A stretch of 64,000 nucleotides of DNA from Burkholderiales bacterium (GTDB lineage Bacteria; Pseudomonadota; Gammaproteobacteria; Burkholderiales; Nitrosomonadaceae). Both the position numbers and the translations under genes were made by a program. The stretch's first letter is position 1, and every line of letters starts with the position of its first letter. The notes beneath the pieces were generated by a model. The model ran no database searches. It saw nothing but the letters and a program-made list of their open reading frames with translations, and was not told the origin of the DNA. Shown in pieces: positions 16,937-23,689 of the stretch. The stretch covers positions 62,001-126,000 of the forward strand of contig JACKLU010000006.1 in NCBI GenBank assembly GCA_024235735.1, written 5' to 3'.

Positions 16937-17905
16937 TCATTCGACGAAGGGAGGATTGGCTTCAAACTCCATAATTGAAATCGTTTTATGTATATTCGCA
17001 AGCCTGGAACCATTTTTAATCGGCCCCGGCGGATTGATGGTAGCCACATGGTGTATCCGGGTTCCTCTTTTAATCAAACCAAATCTGGAAGCAGCCGCGG
17101 CCGGAACCCAGTTTAACGGCGATGCAAAATCCTTTGGCCGCATGTTGATATTCGGATAATAATCCACGCCAATACTCAACAACAATTGTGCTTGCGCGCG
17201 ATCATCTATTTTTTCAGAATCATCCACGATCAGCTCTGAAGTTAATTGCGCATAAATTGCCTTAACATCCGGCCCATACAATTCATACTTATAAATGCCG
17301 CCATGAATCGGATTGAATTTACTGTTCAACTTGTAGGAAATTTTTCCGTCAGACTCCATTCGCTTGTTCACTTTCTCCCCGGCAGTACTCGGCGACACAT
17401 ACGACTGATGAAACTGCCAGGTAGGATCGGTAGTATCCACATTAATCCGCTGCCAGGAATTGGAACTGCGTTTCAGAACAAATAATTTAATTTCAGATAC
17501 TTTCACGCGTACATTAGTGGCTTTATGCATGGTGCCTGGATAAATGACAAACCAGGGTGTTATACCGTGCCAATACGCCGAGGATTTATAGTACTGATCG
17601 CTGGGTTGCCACCAGGACGGCGTGGCGTCACCGCGCGGCGCAGCGCCCATATCGATATTTGCTTTCTTTGCCCAGCCTGTATTACTCGGCGCTTTCAGCA
17701 ACTCAGCCTCATTCAGCAACATATCGGCTTTTATGTCGTCGACTAAATTTGACAACGCCTGGTTGCTGGCGGACAACAAGGCAGACAATAGAACAAAAAT
17801 GATTGCGATTTTGACGATGCCACGTGTACGGATTTTTTGTCCGGCGATTTTTCCGTGGTCACCTGAAATAAGACTGCCATACGGCAATCTGCTGTTAACG
17901 TTCAC
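16937..17905 (-). CDS. Secreted or membrane-anchored protein of unknown function under a riboswitch
   Basis: 322 residues from GTG 17905, chosen because a perfect AGGAGG (17911-17916) precedes it. An N-terminal hydrophobic stretch at about 32-48 (IAIIFVLLSALLSAS) acts as signal or anchor, so the remainder is outside the cytoplasm. I recognise no family. Visible features are Trp/Tyr-rich segments (SWWQPSDQYYKSSAYWHGITPWFVIYPG) and few cysteines. The region from about 180 to 290 suggests beta structure. A cyclic-di-GMP-I aptamer lies in its 5' leader. Its place inside the EPS locus suggests a matrix or envelope role. It converges with the DHH gene. Confidence 0.75.
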   Translation of the reverse strand: MNVNSRLPYGSLISGDHGKIAGQKIRTRGIVKIAIIFVLLSALLSASNQALSNLVDDIKADMLLNEAELLKAPSNTGWAKKANIDMGAAPRGDATPSWWQPSDQYYKSSAYWHGITPWFVIYPGTMHKATNVRVKVSEIKLFVLKRSSNSWQRINVDTTDPTWQFHQSYVSPSTAGEKVNKRMESDGKISYKLNSKFNPIHGGIYKYELYGPDVKAIYAQLTSELIVDDSEKIDDRAQAQLLLSIGVDYYPNINMRPKDFASPLNWVPAAAASRFGLIKRGTRIHHVATINPPGPIKNGSRLANIHKTISIMEFEANPPFVE

Positions 17906-17999
17906 GCTTGGTCCTCCTGTTAACGGTTATGGATGGAAGACTGGAAGATAATTTTTACATACCCATTCCGCATTAAACGCGAAGGATTATCACTACCAA

Positions 18000-18028
18000 A
18001 AAAATAGTGCAACGACAATTTTGCGCTT
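18000..18028 (-). terminator. Possible expression-platform terminator of the riboswitch
   Basis: On the minus strand GCGCAA and TTGCAC can pair (one C-A mismatch) around an 8-base loop and are followed by TATTTTTT, the shape of a weak intrinsic terminator between the aptamer and the gene at 17905. A GATAAT at 17986-17991 just beyond could instead be a second promoter. Confidence 0.35.
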
Positions 18029-18061
18029 AACTCGGCCCGCCGAACGGTAACATAAGTAAAT

Positions 18062-18146
18062 ATCTTTGCAGTGCGGCCATCTTGGGTTGATTTACCTTTA
18101 GATCGATCACTTTGCGTCCCAATCTTTCGATTGGTTTGCCCTTAAA
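18062..18146 (-). ncRNA. Cyclic-di-GMP-I (GEMM) riboswitch aptamer
   Basis: Read on the minus strand, the leader holds GGGCAAACC (18141-18133), the stem AATC-GAAA-GATT with its GNRA tetraloop (18132-18121), GGGACGCAAAG (18120-18110) and, after a variable arm, GATGGCCGCACTGC (18081-18068). These are the conserved blocks of the class I cyclic-di-GMP riboswitch in order. The usual GCC..GGU pairing is replaced by GTG..CAC, a compensatory change that supports a real structure. It lies about 160 bases before the GTG of the unknown secreted protein, so that gene should respond to cyclic di-GMP. Confidence 0.85.
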
Positions 18147-18834
18147 AAAGCTATTTCACTTTTTCTGCCACGCATCGTATTTCAATATTCATTATTTATA
18201 AATAAATTATGAAAAAAGAATTTTGCAAAACCACGCGCAGATTAGAAATGATTCACATACAACACGCATCAAAAGCCGACTTCAGAATCCTCCATCGGGG
18301 AAAAGCTGGATAAAGGATCAAAAGATCAGGATTATTGGAAACCGAATCCTGATACAGAGGCGCCTAGCATATTGAATTGCGTCAGTATTCGAGAATATTT
18401 CACGACATTTTCCATTATTTCTTTAATTTGAAATTTCGAAGAAAGCTTATTTCCAGTTGTATTTCAGATATTAATCTCGGTATTTTTATGCTTAGTCGGT
18501 TCTTTCTCATCCAAAAACAGGTAAAAAAGCGAAAGTTTATGCGGGATAAATGCACAGTTCTATCCTGTTGTTAACGGACTCACAGCGGCAAAACAGATCA
18601 TTTCTCAACAATTATCTGTCTAAAAAAACTGCCTATGGGGAAATACTGTTCATTACAATGACGAGAACGCACTGACCCCGGGTTTTATTGCGCGACCGAT
18701 AAAAGACAGTTGCAAAATGTAACCGGGGGAAACCAGTGACTCGGCAGACACAAGTAACGCACACAAAGCGCAGGGGCAACAGATCGTTTTTCAACTCGCT
18801 CCACCTGTCAAATAACTACATGAGCACGTAATCA
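18147..18834. other. Long AT-rich intergenic region
   Basis: Between the riboswitch and the glycosyltransferase gene I see no convincing gene. A 65-codon open frame at 18377-18574 has no ribosome site and a composition unlike its neighbours. AT-rich DNA at 18181-18225 probably holds the riboswitch promoter on the minus strand, with TATAAATAAT as a possible -10. The last 150 bp must hold the promoter of the glycosyltransferase, but I could not identify it. Confidence 0.5.
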
Positions 18835-19941
18835 ATGGACAAGAACAAAACGTTGAGAATACTCGGCACGCGCGGCGTGCCTGCACAACACGGCGGTTTT
18901 GAAACTTTCGCCGAACATCTGGCGCTTTATTTAACCCGGCATGATTGGAATGTCACAGTTTATTGTCAGGATGAAGGCGATGGCGCGATCTTCACGGAAG
19001 AATGGCAGGGCATCGAGTTAATCCATGTACCGATCAAAAACAAAGGTGCTTTGGGCACCATTCTTTTCGACTGGAAAACAACGCTGCACGCCGCCCGGCG
19101 GCAAGACGGCATACTGACGCTGGGCTACAACACCGCGATTTTTTGCGTGCTCTACCGCCTGCTGAAATTAAGAAACGTCATCAACATGGACGGTCTGGAA
19201 TGGCAACGGGAGAAATGGTCGCTGGCGGCCAGAATATGGTTGTACGTCAATGAACGGATCGGTTGTCTGGCCGGTAATCACTTGATTGCGGATCACCCGG
19301 AAATACAGAAGCATCTGGCAACGCGTGTCCAGCCCGGCAAAATAACCATGATCCCCTATGGCGCAAATCACATCGACAGCGCCGATCAGGCATTGCTTGA
19401 GCCGTATGGATTACACCCGCGGGAATACGCGATTGTAATCGCCCGCCCAGAACCCGAAAATTCCATTCTGGAGATCGTCGCCGGATTTTCCCGGCGCGCA
19501 CGGGGCAAGAAACTTGTCGTGCTCGGCAATTTTGACAAAGCCAATCCGGAATACCGCAAGCAGGTATTTGCCGCAGCCAGCGCGGAAGTGCTTTTTCCAG
19601 GTGCTGTTTATGACCAGCCGGTTGTCCAGGCACTGCGCTATTTCGCCTGTCTTTATATTCATGGTCATCAGGTCGGCGGCACCAATCCGTCGCTGGTCGA
19701 AGCGCTTGGCGCGGGCATGCCGATACTCGCGCACAACAATCGCTACAACCACTGGGTGGCTGGCAATGACAACCATTACTTCGCCAATGCGGATGAATGC
19801 GCACAATCACTGGATTTCCTGCTGGAAAATGCAGCGCTGCTGGAACAGATGCGAGTGAAGAACCGGCAACGCCATCTGGACTGTTTCACCTGGGAACATA
19901 TACTGGCGCAATATGAGCAAGTATTGAGCGAACAGCTATAG
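18835..19941 (+). CDS. Glycosyltransferase with N-terminal DUF1972-type domain
   Basis: 368 residues. It opens with LRILGTRGVPAQHGGFETFAEHLALYL, the mark of the DUF1972 domain found in a group of GT4-type rhamnosyl- and related transferases. The central MDGLEWQREKW and IADHPEIQKHL and the C-terminal IHGHQVGGTNPSLVEALGAGMPILAHNN complete the fold; the last contains the donor-binding Glu. It should add a sugar to the lipid-linked repeat unit in the cytoplasm. No strong ribosome site precedes ATG 18835. It is a lone gene followed directly by a MITE-like element. Confidence 0.86.
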   Translation: MDKNKTLRILGTRGVPAQHGGFETFAEHLALYLTRHDWNVTVYCQDEGDGAIFTEEWQGIELIHVPIKNKGALGTILFDWKTTLHAARRQDGILTLGYNTAIFCVLYRLLKLRNVINMDGLEWQREKWSLAARIWLYVNERIGCLAGNHLIADHPEIQKHLATRVQPGKITMIPYGANHIDSADQALLEPYGLHPREYAIVIARPEPENSILEIVAGFSRRARGKKLVVLGNFDKANPEYRKQVFAAASAEVLFPGAVYDQPVVQALRYFACLYIHGHQVGGTNPSLVEALGAGMPILAHNNRYNHWVAGNDNHYFANADECAQSLDFLLENAALLEQMRVKNRQRHLDCFTWEHILAQYEQVLSEQL

Positions 19942-19948
19942 GACATCT

Positions 19949-20116
19949 CCAGGAGGTTGTCCAAGAATAGCGATCGTAGCGAGGGCGAAGCTGGTTGAGC
20001 GGGATTTTTCGATCATTTGAGGCGAATAGCCCGCTCTATTCAACGAAAAGGATCGGAAAATCCAGCCAGCCAGAATCGTCCGCAGTAGATCAGTCTATTC
20101 TCGGATAGCCTCCTAG
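19949..20116. repeat. MITE-like element family A, copy 2, inserted in a family E end
   Basis: 168 bp, the reverse complement of the copy at 2088-2254 with about a dozen differences. The ends read ccaggaggttgtccaagaat and the complement of gatagcctcctag. It interrupts a family E end: ggacatctc lies just before it and ctagaaatccagaatttgtc just after, which together rebuild the left end of the element at 4685. Confidence 0.82.
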
Positions 20117-20139
20117 AAATCCAGAATTTGTCACAACAC
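20112..20139. repeat. Family E element fragment
   Basis: ctagaaatccagaatttgtc and the following acaacac match the left end of the 4685-4788 element (ctagaaattcagattttgtc). Only this end remains, split by the family A insertion, and it stops at the stop codon of the TIGR03790-type gene. Confidence 0.5.
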
Positions 20140-20140
20140 G

Positions 20141-21148
20141 TTACCGCACCCGTTTCGTATTAAAAGGCGCGGCCATCGGCTCGCCCACAAATACGCCCTG
20201 TCCCGGCCAGGCCACGCTTTTCCAATAGGCTTCAATCAGCGATTCCCCTCGGGTGTAACGGTCAATGACAATACCCGGATGCGGGAATTTCTGGGGAAAG
20301 GCGCAGGGCTCGGTCACGGCGCCATAACTGGCGGTAACGCCCGCATCCAGCCATCTCAAGATACTCATTTGCTGGCTGTCAAATAAAACGCCGCCCAGGG
20401 ACGTCAGGTGGTCGGCGATCGCACCGGGCAAGTAACGGTTGGTATCAAGCGCTTCAACCGAGGCTCTGCCGGTAAAATAAAACAGCACATCCTCCCTGTT
20501 CGTCAGCGCATCGGCTTCGACGATTTCCATTCCGATCCGCTGGCCGAATACCGCCGCAACCTGCGCATAAACCCGCGCACGCACATTACGCGCCTGATCC
20601 GACGTGCTGACGAGATAAGCCGTACCTTTCGGAAAGGCACCATCCGATTGCACGCCACGGTCAATCATCGCCTTGATCTGTTCCACGCTGCCACCCGCCA
20701 GCAGCATGGTTGGGCGGATATTGAAATCCCGATAGGGTGATGATGAGTTGGAGTTGAAATACGCACTGGCTTTTGTCGGTGAACAATCATCCGCGCAGTA
20801 TGCCCGGTCAAACCCGAATGTCATCGCACTGGTCACCGACATGCAGGCAACCTTGTAAGGCTTTGACCAGGCAAGCACATAAAACTGCACCTGTTCAGGG
20901 GTTTGCGCGACAATCTGTTCTCTCAGCAGCGTGAACAAATGGCTTCCCATGACACCGGTTTGTGGAAATTCGATGCGAATCATGTTTTCATCCGGTATTT
21001 TGCGCTTATTCTGGTAGTACCGGCCGATTTCCCGGCTGGCGCTATCGCTCTTATTGACAATCACCGCGACATGCTCAGGCAGAACAGCAGCCTGAAGACA
21101 GGCCACCGATAAAACCCATCCGACAACCGCATAGAATAAAAAACGCAT
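20141..21148 (-). CDS. TIGR03790-type exosortase-associated exported protein
   Basis: About 335 residues from ATG 21148 (MRFLFYAVVG), preferred over an upstream ATG because GGTGGA lies 6 bp before it. The signal peptide ends near CLQAAVLPEH. The sequence LPEHVAVIVNKSDSASREIGRYYQNKRKIPDENMIRIEFP, the AWSKPYKVACMS segment and SLGGVLFDSQQMSILRWLDAGVTASYGAVTEPC match my memory of the TIGR03790 family. That family is uncharacterised and reported only in genomes with an exosortase. It lies beside the PEP-CTERM genes, on the opposite strand. The enzymatic role is unknown. Confidence 0.78.
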   Translation of the reverse strand: MRFLFYAVVGWVLSVACLQAAVLPEHVAVIVNKSDSASREIGRYYQNKRKIPDENMIRIEFPQTGVMGSHLFTLLREQIVAQTPEQVQFYVLAWSKPYKVACMSVTSAMTFGFDRAYCADDCSPTKASAYFNSNSSSPYRDFNIRPTMLLAGGSVEQIKAMIDRGVQSDGAFPKGTAYLVSTSDQARNVRARVYAQVAAVFGQRIGMEIVEADALTNREDVLFYFTGRASVEALDTNRYLPGAIADHLTSLGGVLFDSQQMSILRWLDAGVTASYGAVTEPCAFPQKFPHPGIVIDRYTRGESLIEAYWKSVAWPGQGVFVGEPMAAPFNTKRVR

Positions 21149-21219
21149 AGCAAATCCACCATCATCAGGAATACAGATCCATGCATTATTGCACACTCAC
21201 CTCGCGCGAAGGCTTCCGG

Positions 21220-21264
21220 TGCGGCAATATGCCGCATTGTACTCCACGCATTTTTGGCCATAAT
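21220..21264 (+). promoter_or_regulatory. Operator (site c) and promoter of the first PEP-CTERM gene
   Basis: The palindrome TGCGGCAATATGCCGCA occupies 21220-21236, a site with symmetric A-to-G changes in both arms. TTGTAC abuts it and CATAAT (21259-21264) starts 23 bp after it. Transcription would start near 21271 and leave a leader of about 260 bases before ATG 21529. On the other side the TIGR03790-type gene starts 72 bp away, but no -10 box stands at the matching distance. Confidence 0.6.
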
Positions 21265-21274
21265 TGCGAACGTA

Positions 21275-21440
21275 AATAAACAAGCTACCCTCGATGCGAA
21301 GCGAGTCCGGAAAACATACGGGTCTCCGTCTGGTTATTCAGCGCCGAGATAGCCGGGTTGCCTCCCGGGGAATGATGGGGAGTTTCTGAAAAGCTGCATG
21401 CCGGGTACTCCTGCTGCAAACTCGGAACATCATTCATGCG
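21275..21440 (+). ncRNA. Structured leader RNA resembling a cyclic-di-GMP-I riboswitch, tentative
   Basis: The untranslated leader of the PEP-CTERM gene contains acgggtctccgtc...gagatagccgggttgcct (about 21314-21371), which resembles the 3' half of class I cyclic-di-GMP aptamers. A stem ctcg...cgag with an internal gcgaag stands where the first hairpin belongs. The highly conserved GGGCAAACC and GACGCAAAG blocks are not present (agctacc and ggaaaacat instead), so it is either a divergent variant, another RNA, or a chance likeness. Further stems (ccggg/cccgg, ccgag/ctcgg) follow. Confidence 0.3.
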
Positions 21441-21528
21441 CCGGTGTTCTGTTATCTCAAATTCATAGTCACGGCGTCGGCGTGTCAAGCTGTTTTATTT
21501 TTCTAATGGATTATTTTAAGGAGAAATC

Positions 21529-22377
21529 ATGCCTCAAAGTCATGTACGTTCAACCACTTTCGCCGTACAGGCATCACTGATTGCAGCCGTTGCGCTGTTC
21601 GGCGTAAACGCCGCGGAAGCGGCCAATGCCGTCGTTCCTAAAGTCTGGAGCGGTAACGATTACCTGGATGCCGGTTCGACAACCATTACGGGCGCCGGAG
21701 CCGGTCTTAACAGGCAAGGAATGACCACCAATCCTGCGCTGAACTACTCAGCCTGGGCGCACGCCGGTCACTGGTACAACTTCGAAAACAAACTTGACGG
21801 CGCGGATGTCAGCATCACAGTGACCGGCAATGCAGGATATGTTCCCGGTCTTTCAGTCTGGGCAACGGGCGCCTCTGCCTTTGATGGCGGCACCGAAGGG
21901 TTTGCCGGTGAAAACAGCAGCGCAGGCTGGGGTACGCCGCATTCGTTCAATGCTACCGGTGCGCAGGGTGATTTTGGCACGTTGTGGATGGCCAACGGTT
22001 CCGGCGGCAATGTTCTTGAAACGCTCGGCTACGCCGTAGCGAATCCAGCCGTCAACTATGGCCCGGCTGTTACCGGATGGGGCGAGACCATTCAGTCCGG
22101 CGTGCACGACGTCAGCCTGACCAATACCTTTGAATCCGGCGTCAGCGGCAGCACGGGCGCGCAGATGGTTAACCTGTCGTTCAATGATCTGGCGTCAGGC
22201 TGGTACACCCTGTATATCGGCGGCACTGATGCCAATGCATTGAATGGCGGCTATGATCTGGTTGTTAGTGCGGTACCTGAAGCGGAAACCTGGGCGATGC
22301 TGCTGGCCGGTCTGGGTCTTATCGGCTGGCGTCTGAGAAGTCAGCCGCGCGAGGAATCCGGTCTGGCGCTTGCTTGA
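21529..22377 (+). CDS. PEP-CTERM sorting domain protein
   Basis: 282 residues. It has a signal peptide (VQASLIAAVALFGVNAAEA), a Gly/Ala/Asn-rich extracellular body and a C-terminal tripartite sorting signal: VPEAETWAMLLAGLGLIGWRLR, that is, PEP-like motif, hydrophobic helix, basic end. Exosortase B would cut and release or anchor it in the exopolysaccharide. GGAGA precedes ATG. The body is paralogous to the gene at 22809: both carry TVTG(N/D)AG(Y/F)VPG, a FDGGT(E/L)GFA segment, SFNATGA and WGETI(Q/L)SGVHD(V/I)SLT. The function of the body is unknown. It is expressed from the operator-linked promoter at 21220-21264 with a long leader. Confidence 0.9.
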   Translation: MPQSHVRSTTFAVQASLIAAVALFGVNAAEAANAVVPKVWSGNDYLDAGSTTITGAGAGLNRQGMTTNPALNYSAWAHAGHWYNFENKLDGADVSITVTGNAGYVPGLSVWATGASAFDGGTEGFAGENSSAGWGTPHSFNATGAQGDFGTLWMANGSGGNVLETLGYAVANPAVNYGPAVTGWGETIQSGVHDVSLTNTFESGVSGSTGAQMVNLSFNDLASGWYTLYIGGTDANALNGGYDLVVSAVPEAETWAMLLAGLGLIGWRLRSQPREESGLALA

Positions 22378-22410
22378 TAGAACCGTAAGCCTGGCAAACT
22401 GAAGTTGGCG

Positions 22411-22460
22411 CGATGCAAAGAAAGGACGGACAGTCACGTAAAATGTCCTTTCTTTGCCGT
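22411..22460 (+). terminator. Stable hairpin after the PEP-CTERM gene
   Basis: gcaaagaaaggac (22415-22427) and gtcctttctttgc (22445-22457) form a perfect 13-bp stem with a 17-base loop. Only a weak T-run follows further on (cagttttt), so it is a terminator-like or mRNA-protecting hairpin. Confidence 0.55.
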
Positions 22461-22808
22461 CGCACTTCAAAATTCAGTTTTTGATTTATCTTAATCTTGA
22501 AGCACGGTCAGTATAAAGCATTAGTCAGTATCAGCAACACATCAACAGAAAGCCAACTCAACTCAGTTCAGACTATTAATCCCAGCTCAATCACGCATCT
22601 GACGCCTTTCTGGATTTGCACCCTGATTCTGTTCAAGTTGAATTGCAACCGGAATCGATCATTGCCCACCGGGAGTGAACCGAATTGTGAAGACACAAAT
22701 ATAACGACAAGCCCGCGAGAATCACTTGCAGAACGACCTGCATGGCACATTATTCTATCCGGATCTGGCGAGCAATTTACTCAATTACTTTTCCATGAAA
22801 CAAATAAC
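22461..22808. other. Intergenic region between PEP-CTERM paralogues
   Basis: 348 bp without a recognisable gene or operator. An open frame runs through it in the frame of the next gene but does not resemble protein, and the second paralogue's signal peptide begins only at 22809. A promoter for the second PEP-CTERM gene could lie here, but I cannot point to one. Confidence 0.4.
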
Positions 22809-23645
22809 ATGAATAACCGAATTTCTTTAAACCACCGGGCATTCCTGCCAGGCATGATTTTACTCATGCTGATATGGAGCATCCCGCTGCATGCGCAAGC
22901 CAGTGTCGGCATCGATACCTTTGATGCTTCCAATCAACTTAACAACGCAGGACAAATCAGCGCATCGGCGCGGTTTGGCCTGAGTGATTCATACACCGGC
23001 AATGTCTTTCTGGATTATTCCGCCTGGGGTGTTAACGGCTCCTGGTTTGCCTTCCAGAATCAGAATATTACCGATGTCACGATAACCGTCACGGGCGACG
23101 CCGGATTTGTTCCGGGGGTCACCGTCTGGGCAACGGGTGCAGCCGAATTTGACGGCGGCACGCTGGGTTTTGCCAGTGAATTCAGCACGGCGGGATTCAG
23201 CACGCCGCTCTCGTTTAACGCAACCGGCGCAATGGGCGCTCCCGGTACGCTCTGGATGGCCAGCGGCCATGGCGGCAACGCGATTGAAACACTGGCTTAC
23301 GCCGTGGCCAATCCGAACGTTAACCATACCTTCGGCACAGGATGGGGCGAGACGATTCTATCCGGCGTACATGACATCAGCCTGACCGATACTTTTGAAG
23401 CGGGCATCTCGGGCAATACGGATGCCAATGCCGTAGCGCTCCAGTTCAACAGCCTTGCCGCGGGATGGTATGCGCTGTATATCGGCGGCGCCGATACCAC
23501 GACAACCGGCGGCAATTACGACCTGATTGTCAGCGCTGTGCCTGAAAATGAAATCTGGGCGATGTTGCTGGCGGGCCTGGGCCTGATCGGCTGGCGCTTG
23601 AGAAATCAATCCGCCACGGATGGTGTTAGCCAAGTCGTCGTCTGA
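22809..23645 (+). CDS. PEP-CTERM sorting domain protein, paralogue of the 21529 gene
   Basis: 278 residues from ATG 22809, chosen because a signal peptide begins there (FLPGMILLMLIWSIPLHAQAS). The ribosome site is weak. The body aligns over most of its length with the previous PEP-CTERM protein, and the sorting signal VPENEIWAMLLAGLGLIGWRLR is nearly identical. The two are therefore a tandem duplication. The protein should be exported and processed by exosortase B. It lies 44 bp before the di-haem peroxidase, so the two may be cotranscribed. Confidence 0.87.
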   Translation: MNNRISLNHRAFLPGMILLMLIWSIPLHAQASVGIDTFDASNQLNNAGQISASARFGLSDSYTGNVFLDYSAWGVNGSWFAFQNQNITDVTITVTGDAGFVPGVTVWATGAAEFDGGTLGFASEFSTAGFSTPLSFNATGAMGAPGTLWMASGHGGNAIETLAYAVANPNVNHTFGTGWGETILSGVHDISLTDTFEAGISGNTDANAVALQFNSLAAGWYALYIGGADTTTTGGNYDLIVSAVPENEIWAMLLAGLGLIGWRLRNQSATDGVSQVVV

Positions 23646-23689
23646 TGCTCAAGGCATAACCGCACGAAACACAAGCAAGGAGAACAATC

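Noticed and set aside
18377..18574. 65-codon frame in the intergenic region after the riboswitch
   Set aside because: No ribosome site; Phe/Arg/Lys-rich composition typical of random AT-rich DNA.
18725..18800. gaaacc...taacgcacacaaagcgcagg before the glycosyltransferase, partly like a cyclic-di-GMP aptamer
   Set aside because: The conserved blocks are not at proper spacing and the stem between them is absent.
21237..21290. ttggccataattgc as a sigma-54 promoter for the PEP-CTERM gene
   Set aside because: The GG and GC elements are 8 bp apart instead of 10; no better -24/-12 pair was found near the other operators either.
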